DNA of 64,000 nucleotides from Affinibrenneria salicis (GCF_008710095.1 NZ_VYKJ01000003.1:372001-436000), one strand, 5' to 3'; positions 8,024 through 17,770 are shown, numbered from the stretch's first letter. The notes: a model not told the origin generated them from the letters alone. Made by a program: numbers and translations.

Positions 8024-9571
8024 ATGGCGGCGGCGACTCCGGACACGCCGGCGCGGCAGGGGCTGGTGATGATGCAGATCGGCAAACAGTTCGCTGGAGT
8101 TAGCGCGCTGGACGATGTGTCGCTGCACGCTCGCCCCGGCGAAATCCACGGTCTGATCGGCGAAAACGGCGCGGGCAAGTCCACGTTGATCAAGATCCTC
8201 GCCGGGGTTTATAGCCCAGACCGCGGCAGTATTCTGTTTGACGGCCAGCCGCTGCGGCGCGTGACGCCGGCTACGGTCCACGCTCACGGCGTGCGGGTTA
8301 TTCACCAGGAGTTACATCTGATCCCGCATTTTACCGTGGCGGAGTCGGTCTTTATCGGCCAGGAGCGCTGTCGCCGCTGGCTGGGACTCGATCGACGGGC
8401 GATGCGTCGTGCCGCCGGGCATTTCTTTCAGCATACGCTGAATCTGCCGCTGGACGTCGATCGGCTGATTAGCGACCTGAGCCTGGCGGAGCGTAAACTG
8501 GTGCAGATCGCCCAGGCGCTGATCGACGGTCAGGCCCGGCTGGTGGTGTTTGATGAGCCGACGGCGCCGCTTGAGGCGCGCGAAGCCGGGCGACTGCTGC
8601 AGGCGATTTTGGCGCTCAAGCGGCGCGGCATCGCCATTATCTACATTTCCCACTATCTCAACGAAATCGCCGATATTTGTGACAGTGTAACCATATTGCG
8701 CAACGGACGCCGGGTGAGCACGCTGGACGCGCCGGCGACCCGCGATATCGACCGCCTGATCCATCTGATGGTGGGGCGCGAAATCGCCACTCTGTTCGCC
8801 GCGCCGTCCCGGTCGGCGACAGGCGAACGGCCGTTTTTGCAGGTGGATCGCCTGACCGACGGACGTCATTTCCGGCCGGTCAGTTTTGCGCTGGCGCGCG
8901 GAGAAATCGTCGGCATCGCCGGTCTGCTGGGCTCGGGGCGCGAGGCGTTGATCGATACGCTGTATGGCTTAACGCCGTCGCGCGGCGGGCGCATTGTGAT
9001 TGACGGCGTGGCGCGCCGCATTGCTTCGCCGGTGCAGGCCATCGCGCAGGGCATGGCGCTGATCCCGCGAGATCGGCGCCATCTGGGACTGATTTTGCCC
9101 TGGTCGGTGGCGGATAACATTAATCTCTCCTCGCTGCCGTCGGTAGCGCGCTTCGGCTGGCTGCGGCGGACCACCGCCCGCCTGCGGGCGCGCCAGCTGG
9201 CCGATAAGCTGGATATCCGGCCGCGCGAGGTCGGGCAGCCGGTGCGTTATCTGAGCGGCGGCAACCAGCAGAAAGTCATTCTGGCCCGCTGGCTGAGTAC
9301 CGACAGCACGCTGTTTCTTCTCGACGAACCGACGCTGGGCGTGGATATCGGCGCCAGGGCGGAAATTTACCAGCTTACCCGCCAGCTGGCGGCGCAGGGA
9401 CGCGGCGTGCTGGTGTCTTCCAGCGACGGCGGCGAACTGCTCGGCCTGTGCGATCGCATTCTGGTGATGTGGCGCGGCGAATGCATTGCGGATGTCAGTA
9501 CCGAACAACTTACGCTGGATGCACTGCTGGCGTTGACCAGCGGCGGCCCGCAGAAGGAAGCGATATGTTAA
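8024..9571 (+). CDS. Sugar ABC transporter ATP-binding protein (RbsA/XylG type)
   Basis: A 515-residue protein with two fused ABC ATPase domains, as in RbsA. Domain 1 has Walker A GENGAGKST (about residues 47-55), a signature LSLAERKLVQIAQAL and Walker B LVVFDEPTAP. Domain 2 has a degenerate Walker A GLLGSGREAL, a full signature LSGGNQQKVILARWL and Walker B LFLLDEPTLG. This asymmetry is normal in the family. Only three bases separate it from the binding-protein gene, and its stop overlaps the first permease. Confidence 0.9.
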   Translation: MAAATPDTPARQGLVMMQIGKQFAGVSALDDVSLHARPGEIHGLIGENGAGKSTLIKILAGVYSPDRGSILFDGQPLRRVTPATVHAHGVRVIHQELHLIPHFTVAESVFIGQERCRRWLGLDRRAMRRAAGHFFQHTLNLPLDVDRLISDLSLAERKLVQIAQALIDGQARLVVFDEPTAPLEAREAGRLLQAILALKRRGIAIIYISHYLNEIADICDSVTILRNGRRVSTLDAPATRDIDRLIHLMVGREIATLFAAPSRSATGERPFLQVDRLTDGRHFRPVSFALARGEIVGIAGLLGSGREALIDTLYGLTPSRGGRIVIDGVARRIASPVQAIAQGMALIPRDRRHLGLILPWSVADNINLSSLPSVARFGWLRRTTARLRARQLADKLDIRPREVGQPVRYLSGGNQQKVILARWLSTDSTLFLLDEPTLGVDIGARAEIYQLTRQLAAQGRGVLVSSSDGGELLGLCDRILVMWRGECIADVSTEQLTLDALLALTSGGPQKEAIC

Positions 9572-10557
9572 GTCAGACCCGAACAGGGCGTGACGGCATT
9601 GGGGTGCCGGCGCTGATCGATAAAATCCCGCTGCTGTTGTTCGCCGCGCTGCTGCTGTTCCTGTGCGTACAGGCGCCGTATTTTCTCTCCTGGCAGAACG
9701 GCGCGATTATCCTGCGCCAGACGGCGCCGCTGGCGATACTCAGCTGCGGTCTGGCGTGCGTTATCCGCGGCGGCGGCGATGATGTGATCGCCGGCGGCAT
9801 CGATCTGTCGCTGCCGGCTATCGCGGTGCTGGCGGTGGCGATCCTCAGTCACGGCCTGACCGGCGGCGCAGAGGGCTATGTGTGGCCGGCTCTGCTGGCG
9901 CTCGGCGCCGCGCTGCTGGCCGGCGCGCTGAATGTCGCGCTGGTGGTGGGGATCGGTCTGCCGCCGCTGCTGGCCACGCTGGCCTGTTCCGTGGCGCTGA
10001 CCGGCCTCACCAACTGGCTGACCGGGCAGCGCCGTATCAGCGTGGACGACCCGGCCGTGGCGGCGTTCCGCGATAACAGTCTGTTCGGCCTGCCGCTGGC
10101 GGTGTGGTTCATGCTGCTGGTGTTCGCCGCGTTTCAATTTATTATCCACCACAGCCGCTGGGGCCAGCATCTGCTGGCGGCCGGCGGCAACCCGGAAAGC
10201 GCCCGCATGTCCGGGCTGTCGGTCAGCTCGCTGGTCGCCGGCTCCTACCTGCTGGCGGCGCTGGCGGCGGCGTTGGCCTCGCTGACGCTGTTGGCGCAGG
10301 GCTCCGGCAGTTCGCCCGGCACGGCGGAGCCGCTGCTGCTGGAGATGGTGCTGGCGACCTTTATCGGCGCTTCATTTTCCCGCCGGCGGGTGGTCACCCT
10401 CTGGGGCGCGCTGTTGGGCGCGCTGCTGGTCAATGCGTTATCCAACGGCCTGGCCCTGCTGCGGGTGGATATCTTCTGGCTGGGCGCCATCAAGGGCGCG
10501 CTGATTCTGCTGGTGCTCGGCGCGGCCTCGATACGGCAGCGGAGGCGCGGATCGTGA
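9565..10557 (+). CDS. Sugar ABC transporter permease (RbsC type)
   Basis: A 330-residue integral membrane permease of the BPD_transp_2 family, with about eight to ten hydrophobic segments and the family motif GGGDDVIAGGIDLSLPAIAV. The ATG at 9565 overlaps the ATPase stop by seven bases and follows AGAAGGAAG. A longer open frame to the left lies wholly within the ATPase gene and is rejected. Its partner permease begins at its own stop codon. Confidence 0.87.
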   Translation: MLSQTRTGRDGIGVPALIDKIPLLLFAALLLFLCVQAPYFLSWQNGAIILRQTAPLAILSCGLACVIRGGGDDVIAGGIDLSLPAIAVLAVAILSHGLTGGAEGYVWPALLALGAALLAGALNVALVVGIGLPPLLATLACSVALTGLTNWLTGQRRISVDDPAVAAFRDNSLFGLPLAVWFMLLVFAAFQFIIHHSRWGQHLLAAGGNPESARMSGLSVSSLVAGSYLLAALAAALASLTLLAQGSGSSPGTAEPLLLEMVLATFIGASFSRRRVVTLWGALLGALLVNALSNGLALLRVDIFWLGAIKGALILLVLGAASIRQRRRGS

Positions 10558-11552
10558 AGCTAAACGTGATGCCGTCCCCGGCGCGCCCCCGGCCGGGCAG
10601 CCCGCTGACGGCGCTGTTCGCCCGCTACGGTTTTCTGGTTATTCTGCTGGCGTTTCTGCTGTTTTTTGCGCTGAGCAACCCGCTGTTTCTGACGCCAGGC
10701 AACTGGGCCAATATCTTGCAGGGCAGCGCGGTGCTGCTGATCGTGGCGCTGGCGATGACGCTGGTGGTCGCCGCCGGCGGCATCGATCTGTCCGTCGGGG
10801 TGGCGCTGGACTTCGGCGCCGCGTTCGCCCTGGTGGCGCTCAAGGTCTATCATCTGCCGTGGCAGATCGCGGTGCTGGCGGCGCTGGCCGGCGGCGCGTT
10901 GATCGGCCTGCTGAACGCGGCGCTGATCATTTACTGCCGCATCAAACCCTTTCTGGCCACGCTGGGAACCTGGTTTATCGGCAGCAGCATCGAACGTATT
11001 TATACCGACGGCGGCGGTCCGATCGCCTATCGCCGCATGGCGGCGGGTTATCATGAGCTGGCGGTCGGCGAACTGTGGGGCGTGCCGCAGCCCATTCTGA
11101 TCGCGCTGGCGCTGCTGGCGGTGTATTACCTGCTGTTTGAGCGCACCATCGCCGGCAAGCGTATTCACGCCGTCGGGCTGAACGCGCCGGCGGCGCTGAT
11201 CGCGGGCGTCAACGTTCGGCGCACGCTGTTCTGGCTGCTGATTGCCGCGCCGGTTACCTGCGCCGTCGGCGGGGTGATTTTATCGGCCAATCTGCGTCAG
11301 TTCACTCCGCTGGCCGGTCAGGCCTATCTGATGGACGCCATCGCGGCGGTGTTTATCGGCACCGCCTTTCACCCGCACGGCCGGCCGAATGTGGCCGGCA
11401 CGCTGATTGGCGTGCTGTTTCTCGCCATGATTGCCAACGGGTTGAATTTGATGGGGTTAAATTTCATGCTAAAAGACGCCCTGAGTGGCATTATTCTGGT
11501 GGTGGCGCTGGCGCTGTCGTTCCTGCAGGGGCGCCTGCGTCAACGTCAGTAG
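10554..11552 (+). CDS. Sugar ABC transporter permease (RbsC type), second subunit
   Basis: A 332-residue permease, partner of the gene before it. The motif AMTLVVAAGGIDLSVGVALD and the family ending (GTAFHPHGRPNVAGTLIGVL) are clear. The GTG at 10554 overlaps the previous TGA and has GGAGG at 10541-10545. The frame is open much further upstream, but that stretch is a shadow of the first permease. A downstream ATG at 10569 is the alternative start. Confidence 0.85.
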   Translation: MKLNVMPSPARPRPGSPLTALFARYGFLVILLAFLLFFALSNPLFLTPGNWANILQGSAVLLIVALAMTLVVAAGGIDLSVGVALDFGAAFALVALKVYHLPWQIAVLAALAGGALIGLLNAALIIYCRIKPFLATLGTWFIGSSIERIYTDGGGPIAYRRMAAGYHELAVGELWGVPQPILIALALLAVYYLLFERTIAGKRIHAVGLNAPAALIAGVNVRRTLFWLLIAAPVTCAVGGVILSANLRQFTPLAGQAYLMDAIAAVFIGTAFHPHGRPNVAGTLIGVLFLAMIANGLNLMGLNFMLKDALSGIILVVALALSFLQGRLRQRQ

Positions 11553-11580
11553 CCGGGGCGCAAAACGCAAAGGAGCCAAC

Positions 11581-12546
11581 GTGAATCAGTTTGATGCGGT
11601 ATTTGTCGGGTTAACCATTCTGGATATCGCCGGTCGTCCGGTCAGCGCCATCCCCGGGGGCGGCGAGGTGCGGTTTATTGAACAGATCCGGCTCAATCCG
11701 GCGGGCACCGCCAGCGGCGCGGCGATGAACGCGGCGAAGCTGGGCATCCGCACCGCGACCGCCGCCTGTCTGGGCGAGGATGAGAAAGCCGATTTTATTC
11801 TGGGCGTATACCGGCGACTCGGGATCGATTGTTCGCTGGTGCAGCGTACGCGCGAAGCGGAAACGTCGGCGACCATCCTGGCGATCCGACCGGACGGCGA
11901 ACGCTCGGCGCTGCATTATCGCGGCGCCTCCGATCGGCTGTTTATTGACGAGCAGGCATTCGACGCGGTGTGCAATACGCGCTTTCTGCATCATGGCGGC
12001 ACCGGTCTGCTGGCCGCGATGGATCGCGGCCAGAGCGAACGGCTGCTGCGCCATGCCAAAGCGCGCGGCGTTACCACCAGTCTGGATTTGATCGCCCCGG
12101 ACAGCGCGACCCTCGGCTTGCTGACGCCGTTGCTGCCCTATGTCGATTATTTCATGCCGTCTCGTCAGGAGGCGCTTCAGCTGTCGGGGTGCGCAACGCT
12201 GGAGGATAGCGCGGCGTTCTTTCTTGAGCGGGGCGTGGGCGTGTGCATTTTCAAATCCGGCGCCGACGGATCGTATGTTTTCGGCCAGAACTTCTCGCTG
12301 CATATACCGGCTTATCGGGTCGAGGTGGCCGATACCACCGGCTGCGGCGACAGCTACTGCGGCGGATTTATCGCCGGACTGGCGCGCGGCTGGGCGCTGG
12401 AGCGCGCCTGTCAGCTCGGTTCGGCGGTGTCCGCGCTGGTGGCGACCGGACTGGGATCCGACGCCGGCGTGGTCGACTGGGAAAGCACCCTGAAGTTTAT
12501 GGCGACCACGCCGACGCGCCAGAGCGGGTTACCGCCACTGATATAG
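11581..12546 (+). CDS. PfkB-family carbohydrate kinase
   Basis: A 321-residue ribokinase-like sugar kinase. Signatures are NPAGTASGAAMNAAKLG near residues 38-54 (substrate side) and DTTGCGDSYCGGFIAGL near 251-267, the PfkB C-terminal motif that contains the catalytic Asp. GTG at 11581 follows AGGAG at 11571-11575. It is the last gene of the importer operon, so it probably phosphorylates the imported compound or a later intermediate. Its end overlaps the convergent dehydrogenase by 18 bases. Confidence 0.85.
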   Translation: MNQFDAVFVGLTILDIAGRPVSAIPGGGEVRFIEQIRLNPAGTASGAAMNAAKLGIRTATAACLGEDEKADFILGVYRRLGIDCSLVQRTREAETSATILAIRPDGERSALHYRGASDRLFIDEQAFDAVCNTRFLHHGGTGLLAAMDRGQSERLLRHAKARGVTTSLDLIAPDSATLGLLTPLLPYVDYFMPSRQEALQLSGCATLEDSAAFFLERGVGVCIFKSGADGSYVFGQNFSLHIPAYRVEVADTTGCGDSYCGGFIAGLARGWALERACQLGSAVSALVATGLGSDAGVVDWESTLKFMATTPTRQSGLPPLI

Positions 12547-13557
12547 CAACGGTTCGCCGCGGATAAAACGCTCCAGTTCGGCGGCGATCATCGCGGTGTG
12601 CCTGGTCAGGGTTTCCCGCGTGGCGCCGGCGATATGCGGAGTGATCACCACGTTATCAAATTCGGTGACGAACGGATGGTGGCGCCACAGCGGTTCGCTG
12701 TCGTAGACGTCGAGCGCCGCGCCGGCCAGCCGCCTGGCGCGCAGCGCGGCGATCAGATCGTCTTCCCGTATCACCGCCGCGCGCGAGGTATTGATCAGGC
12801 AGGCCTGCGCTTTCATCCGGTTGAGCAACGCGGCGCCGATCAGGCCTTTGGTCTGCGGCGTACTGTTCAGGTGCAGACTGACGAAGTCCGCCTCGGCGAA
12901 CAGCGCCTCCAGCGTGGTTTTACGCACGCCGGGTTCGTCAATTTCCTCCGCCGCCACGTAAGGATCGGCGATCAGCAACTGCATGCCGAATGCGCGCGCC
13001 AGTCTGCCCACCCGTTTTCCGATGCTGCCATAGCCGACGATGCCCAGCGCCTTGTTGCGCAGCTCGCTACCCTTAAACACTTCATACGGGCTGTTCTTGT
13101 CCACGTCCCAGACCACGTCGTCGCGCAGGCCGGCCTGGGTACGCTGGCTATGCGGGTCGGCGCGCGTGAACTCCCCGCGTTTCAACGCCGCGTGCGCCTG
13201 CGGAATGTGGCGGGCGACGCTGAGCATCAGGGCCAGCGTCAGTTCGGCGGCGGCATCGGCGTTTCTGCCTGGCGTATAAATCACCGGGATGGCGCGATCG
13301 CGCGCGGCGGAGACGTCGACATTCACCGGGTTGGCGCGGGTGCAGGCGATAAGCCGCAGGCGCGGGCAGGCGGCGATCACGCCGGCGGTGATATCGTCGT
13401 AGCTGGTGACGATAACCTCCGCGTCATGGGCCAGCTCAATCAGCGCCGCTTCGCTCAGTTTGGGTTTGCCGACGGCCCAGCCGTCCAGCACCAGTTCGCC
13501 CAGTTGATGAAAGCGGGCGAGGTCGCCGCCGTATTCGGCGGTAAAAATAATTTTCAT
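12529..13557 (-). CDS. D-2-hydroxyacid dehydrogenase (NAD-dependent)
   Basis: A 342-residue D-isomer-specific 2-hydroxyacid dehydrogenase related to phosphoglycerate dehydrogenase. The NAD-binding domain has GIVGYGSIGKRVGRLARAFGM, then the substrate/catalytic blocks NTSRAAVIREDDL, ALDVYDSEPL and ITPHIAGAT. The catalytic Arg, Glu and His fall in these blocks. The start at 13557 forms an ATGA overlap with the stop of the FGGY kinase; the frame is open further upstream but only inside that gene. The pair runs opposite to the importer operon, and the shared context suggests a common sugar or sugar-acid pathway. Confidence 0.85.
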   Translation of the reverse strand: MKIIFTAEYGGDLARFHQLGELVLDGWAVGKPKLSEAALIELAHDAEVIVTSYDDITAGVIAACPRLRLIACTRANPVNVDVSAARDRAIPVIYTPGRNADAAAELTLALMLSVARHIPQAHAALKRGEFTRADPHSQRTQAGLRDDVVWDVDKNSPYEVFKGSELRNKALGIVGYGSIGKRVGRLARAFGMQLLIADPYVAAEEIDEPGVRKTTLEALFAEADFVSLHLNSTPQTKGLIGAALLNRMKAQACLINTSRAAVIREDDLIAALRARRLAGAALDVYDSEPLWRHHPFVTEFDNVVITPHIAGATRETLTRHTAMIAAELERFIRGEPLLYQWR

Positions 13558-15068
13558 CAGGGATGCGTACCTTGTTCCGACAGCATATTTAGCGCCTGGC
13601 GCCGGGCTTGCCACAGCGGCTGCAACTGGTCGCGCAACTGACGAAAGACCGGAAACAGCGTTTGATAAGCACGGTGGGCGCGCGGGTGTGGGGTAAACGT
13701 CAGCCGGCCGTCGCCGCCCGCCAGGTCGGAGGGCACGATCTGTTCGCCGAGCGCCAGCGCCGCCAGCATCGCCGCGCCGCGCGCGCTCAATTCCTTCGTC
13801 GGACTGGCGATAACCTGACGTCCGGTGCAGTCGGCGATGATTTGCAGCCACCAGGGCGAGGCCGCGCCGCCGCCGGCGATATAGAGATCGCCGGCGGCGG
13901 GCGAATCGGCCAGCGCGTCGTGAATGGCGTAGGCCAGCCCTTCGAACACCGCGCGCAGCAGATGGTCATTCGTGGTGTGCTGGCCGATGCCGAAGAACCC
14001 CGCCCGTGCGCCCGGGCTGTAAAACGGCGCGCGCTCGCCGTTCAGATAGGGCTGATAGAACACGCCGTCGCTGCCCGGCGCGATGCGGGAGATGCGCGCG
14101 CCTAATTGTTCGAAATCGGCGTTCCCCGCCAGCTGCGCCAGCGCCCAGTCGATATTGGGCGTGCCGGACTGCATGGCGAACAGGTTGAGGTAGTGCTGCG
14201 GCCAGGCGTGAGCGACAAAGCGCGTCTTTGGGCTGACGCGATCCAGCCCGCGACAGACAATGCCGGTGCAGCAGGTGGTGCCGAGAATGGTGAAAATATC
14301 GCCGTCGCGCACCGCGCCGATGCCGAGCGCCGCGGCCGAGACGTCCAGCGCGCCGGCGCCGACCGGCGTGCCGGGCGGCAGCCCGGTCAGGGCGGCGATG
14401 TCGTCGCTCAGCGCGCCCGCTATTTCCCTCGACCCCAGCAGCGGCGGGAACAGGTGGCGGTAGGGCCGCAGGTCGAGCGCGTCCAGCACGGTTTCCGACA
14501 GCGTTTCGCGTCGCAGATCCAGCAGCGAGGTGCCGGCGTCGGTGAATTCAAGATTCGCTTTGCCGGTCAGGCGAAAGCGCACCCAGTCTTTGGCGAAGAA
14601 AAAGTGATGCGCGGCGCGCAGCGTTTGCGGCTGGTGACGCGCCAGCCAGCTCAGCAGCATACTGCTGTTGCAGGGCAGCGGCGGGGAGCCGGTTTCGGCG
14701 AACAGCGCGGCTTCCAGCGTCGCATCCTGTTTTATCTGTTCCACGCGGCGCGCCGTGCGGGTATCGCTCCACAGAATGGCGCGGCGGATAGGGGCGCCGT
14801 GCCGATCGCTCAGCCATACGCCTTCCCCCTGGCCCGTCAGCCCGATGGCTTTCAGCCGGCCCTGACGCAGCAGCGGAGAGCGCGCCAGACGGGTCAGCGT
14901 CGACAGCACACCGTCCCACAGCGCGGCCATATCCTGTTCGGCATAGCCGGCGCCGGACGTCTCGGCGACGTTGGCGGCGGAGGCGATCTGCCGTTCATTA
15001 AACGCGGCGTCGAACAGCACGGATTTCACTTTCGAGGTGCCGATATCGATGCCAATGTAATAGTCCAT
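13557..15068 (-). CDS. FGGY-family carbohydrate kinase (xylulokinase-like)
   Basis: A 503-residue FGGY kinase. The N-terminal ATPase-fold motif IGIDIGTSKVKSVLFD, the central block AIGLTGQGEGVWLSD, DAGTSLLDL, and the C-terminal GVFYQPYLNGERAPFYSPGARAGFFGIG and LYIAGGGAASPWWLQIIADCTG are all typical of xylulokinase and related pentulose or polyol kinases. AAGGTGAG precedes the ATG at 15068. Substrate cannot be assigned. Together with the PfkB kinase, this locus has two kinases of different folds, suggesting two phosphorylation steps or two substrates. Confidence 0.85.
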   Translation of the reverse strand: MDYYIGIDIGTSKVKSVLFDAAFNERQIASAANVAETSGAGYAEQDMAALWDGVLSTLTRLARSPLLRQGRLKAIGLTGQGEGVWLSDRHGAPIRRAILWSDTRTARRVEQIKQDATLEAALFAETGSPPLPCNSSMLLSWLARHQPQTLRAAHHFFFAKDWVRFRLTGKANLEFTDAGTSLLDLRRETLSETVLDALDLRPYRHLFPPLLGSREIAGALSDDIAALTGLPPGTPVGAGALDVSAAALGIGAVRDGDIFTILGTTCCTGIVCRGLDRVSPKTRFVAHAWPQHYLNLFAMQSGTPNIDWALAQLAGNADFEQLGARISRIAPGSDGVFYQPYLNGERAPFYSPGARAGFFGIGQHTTNDHLLRAVFEGLAYAIHDALADSPAAGDLYIAGGGAASPWWLQIIADCTGRQVIASPTKELSARGAAMLAALALGEQIVPSDLAGGDGRLTFTPHPRAHRAYQTLFPVFRQLRDQLQPLWQARRQALNMLSEQGTHP

Positions 15069-15195
15069 CCGTCACTCACCTTACTGTATTGCGGGGCGAA
15101 ATCAGGGTAATGGAAAATCCGGCCGCGCTATATTCCGATATCGGTAAAGCAAATCAGCGGAAAGGAAATAACCCGGCGCGCCGCCGGGCCGACAG

Positions 15196-16356
15196 TCAGA
15201 GGTTATTTTGCTGGGTGTTCAGCGCCTGGCGTAAATCGTCGATCAAATCCTGCGGGTTTTCGATGCCGACCGACAGGCGCAAGAGCTGCGGCGTTATCCC
15301 TTTCTGCAGCCGCTTCTCCAGCGGCATTGAGGCGTGCGTCATGGCGAAGGGCTGGCTAATCAGGCTTTCGACGCCGCCCAGACTCTCCGCCAGGGTAAAC
15401 AGCCGGGTGCGCTGGATGACCGCGCGGGCATAGTCCTCATCGCCCTGCAGTCGTACGGAAATCATGCCGCCCGCGGCGGACATCTGGCGCTGCGCCAGCG
15501 CGTACTGAGGGTGGGCGGGCAGCCCGGGGTAGTAGACCTGCGCCACTTGCGGCTGTCGCTCCAGCCAGCGGGCGATCTGCAGCGCGTTGTCGCTGTGGCG
15601 CGTCAGGCGCAGCGCCAGCGTACGGATGCCCCTCAGCGTGAGGAAACTGCTGAACGGGTCGAGTATGCCGCCCACCGCATTTTGCAAAAAGGCCAGCTGC
15701 GACGCCAGTTCGGGCTTATCGCCGACCACCGCCAGCCCGGCGATCACGTCCGAATGACCGTTCAGATATTTAGTGGCCGAGTGAACCACGATGTCGAAGC
15801 CGAGATCCAGCGGCCGCTGCAGGGCCGGCGACGCGAAGGTGTTATCCGCCACGCTGATCAGGCCATGCCGGCGGGCGATGGCGGATATCGCCGCCAGATC
15901 CGCCAGTTTCAGCAGCGGGTTGGTCGGGGTTTCCACCCAGATCATGCGGGTCTGCGCGGTAATCGCCTGTTCCAGCGCCTGGGTATCGGCCGGATCGACA
16001 TAGGTGATCTGCAGCCCGGCGGAGCGTTTACGCACGTTTTCCAGCAGTCGCCAGCTGCCGCCGTAGAGATCGTCTACCGCCACCACATGGCTGCCGTGGT
16101 CGATCAGTTCAAGAATGGCGGCGCTGGCGGCCAGCCCGGAGGCAAAGGCGAATCCGCGGCTGCCGCCCTCCAGTTGCGCGATGGCGGCTTCCAGCGCGCT
16201 GCGGGTCGGGTTGCCGCTGCGCGAATACTCGTAGCCGCTGTGTTCGCCCGGAGCGGTTTGCGCAAAGGTCGAGGTGGCGTAAATAGCCGGCATCACCGCG
16301 CCGGTGCTGTCCGGGGTGTAGCCCGCGTGGACGGTCTGGGTATCAAAACGGCTCAT
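15196..16356 (-). CDS. Cystathionine gamma-lyase/synthase family PLP enzyme
   Basis: A 386-residue Cys/Met-metabolism PLP enzyme. Lys196 in HSATKYLNGHSDV is the PLP lysine; YEYSRSGNPTR (residues 42-52) and SGLAASAAI contact the cofactor phosphate. It lies directly downstream of a cystathionine beta-synthase gene, so its most likely role is cystathionine gamma-lyase: cystathionine to cysteine, 2-oxobutyrate and ammonia. That is reverse transsulfuration, as in the mtcBC pair of Klebsiella. MetB (gamma-synthase) is the alternative by sequence alone. GAGGAATACGCT precedes the ATG. Confidence 0.88.
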   Translation of the reverse strand: MSRFDTQTVHAGYTPDSTGAVMPAIYATSTFAQTAPGEHSGYEYSRSGNPTRSALEAAIAQLEGGSRGFAFASGLAASAAILELIDHGSHVVAVDDLYGGSWRLLENVRKRSAGLQITYVDPADTQALEQAITAQTRMIWVETPTNPLLKLADLAAISAIARRHGLISVADNTFASPALQRPLDLGFDIVVHSATKYLNGHSDVIAGLAVVGDKPELASQLAFLQNAVGGILDPFSSFLTLRGIRTLALRLTRHSDNALQIARWLERQPQVAQVYYPGLPAHPQYALAQRQMSAAGGMISVRLQGDEDYARAVIQRTRLFTLAESLGGVESLISQPFAMTHASMPLEKRLQKGITPQLLRLSVGIENPQDLIDDLRQALNTQQNNL

Positions 16357-16402
16357 AGCGTATTCCTCGTAGCAAAAAAACGGTGAGTCACCGCGGCGAG
16401 AT

Positions 16403-17770
16403 TCAGCGCAGCGTCTGGCGCCAGTGGTTCAGTACATCCGTGCGGGTTATCAGGCCGAGAAAGCGTTCGCCGTCCAGAATAATGGCGACGTGTCCGCGAT
16501 CGAAGGTGGCCAACAGATCGTCGTGCGAGGCGGATTTATCCAGCGTGTTTAGTCGGCTGGACATGGCGTCGCGCGCGCTGAGCGAGAAATGCCGCGCGTT
16601 TTTCTTCAGGCTGTTGAGCAGATCCCATTCGTCGATAATGCCCACCACCCGATCGTTCTCCAGCACCGGCAATTGCGAGATGTCGTACAGCCGCATGCGG
16701 GCGTGCACCAGCGCCAGCCGGTCATCGGGGGAGACCGATACCGTCGCGCCTTCGTCGTGGCGATAGGTAATCAGATCGCGCAGATCGCCGTGCGGCGGGC
16801 GCTGAATCAGCCCTTGTTCGACCATCCAGTAATCGTTGAACATTTTGGAAAGATATTTATTGCCGCTGTCGCAGATCAGACTGACCACCCGTTTGGGCTC
16901 CGTCTGCGCGCGGCAGTAGCGCAGCGCGGCGGCCAGCAGGGTGCCGCTGGACGAGCCGGCCAGCACGCCCTGTTTGCGCAGAAGCTCGCGCGCCGCGCCA
17001 AAGGATTCGCTATCGCTGATCGAATAGGCCTGTTTGACCCGGCTAAAGTCGGCCAGTTGCGGAATAAAGTCTTCGCCGATGCCTTCCACCCGCCAGCTTC
17101 CCGCTTCGCCTTGCGCGCCGTCGCGCAGATAGCCGGTCAGAATCGAACCTTGCGGATCGGCCAGCACGAATTCGGTTTGCGGCGATACCTGCGCGAAGTA
17201 GCGGCTGAGGCCGCCCAGCGTGCCGCCGGAGCCGACGCCCACCACGACGGCGTCAATCCGCTGCTCCAACTGTCGCCACAGCTCCGGGCCGGTCGTGCGA
17301 TAGTGGGCTTCCGGGTTGGCCGGGTTGTTGAACTGGTCGATGTAATAAGCGCCGGGCAGTTCCGCCGCCAGCCGGCGGGCGTAATCCTGATAATACGTCG
17401 GATGTCCTTTGGCGACATCCGAGCGCGTGAGCCGTACTTCCGCGCCCAGCGCGCGCAGATGGAAGATTTTTTCCCGGCTCATTTTATCCGGCACCACCAG
17501 CAACAAACGATAGCCTTTGAGCGCGGCCACCAGCGCCAGTCCCAGTCCGGTATTGCCGGCCGTGGCTTCGACAATCGTCCCGCCGGGTTTAAGCCAGCCT
17601 TGCCGTTCGGCATGTTCGATCATCGATAGCGCGACCCGATCTTTAATCGAACCGCCGGGGTTTTGGTTCTCCAGCTTGATAAAAAGTCGGCACGGGCCGG
17701 TGTCAAACTGCGTCAGTTCAAGTAACGGCGTGCGGCCGATAAGATCGAGCACGGAGGTCGGAATGGTCAT
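16403..17770 (-). CDS. Cystathionine beta-synthase
   Basis: A 455-residue PLP enzyme that condenses serine or O-acetylserine with homocysteine (or sulfide). The catalytic domain has NPGGSIKDR with PLP Lys43 and EATAGNTGLG as phosphate loop. Two C-terminal CBS domains cover about residues 330-455 (HARMRLYDISQLPVLENDRVVGIIDEWDLL is in the first). The CBS pair separates it from plain cysteine synthases. It is the first gene of a two-gene leftward operon with the gamma-lyase, 46 bases apart. Confidence 0.9.
   Translation of the reverse strand: MTIPTSVLDLIGRTPLLELTQFDTGPCRLFIKLENQNPGGSIKDRVALSMIEHAERQGWLKPGGTIVEATAGNTGLGLALVAALKGYRLLLVVPDKMSREKIFHLRALGAEVRLTRSDVAKGHPTYYQDYARRLAAELPGAYYIDQFNNPANPEAHYRTTGPELWRQLEQRIDAVVVGVGSGGTLGGLSRYFAQVSPQTEFVLADPQGSILTGYLRDGAQGEAGSWRVEGIGEDFIPQLADFSRVKQAYSISDSESFGAARELLRKQGVLAGSSSGTLLAAALRYCRAQTEPKRVVSLICDSGNKYLSKMFNDYWMVEQGLIQRPPHGDLRDLITYRHDEGATVSVSPDDRLALVHARMRLYDISQLPVLENDRVVGIIDEWDLLNSLKKNARHFSLSARDAMSSRLNTLDKSASHDDLLATFDRGHVAIILDGERFLGLITRTDVLNHWRQTLR

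Noticed and set aside
10104..10553. Long N-terminal extension of the second sugar permease
   Set aside because: The stretch is out of frame within the first permease gene; GTG at 10554 has a good ribosome binding site and gives the family length.
13558..13851. Long N-terminal extension of the hydroxyacid dehydrogenase
   Set aside because: The extension lies within the FGGY kinase in another frame; MKIIFTAEYGG at 13557 is the natural start with an ATGA overlap.
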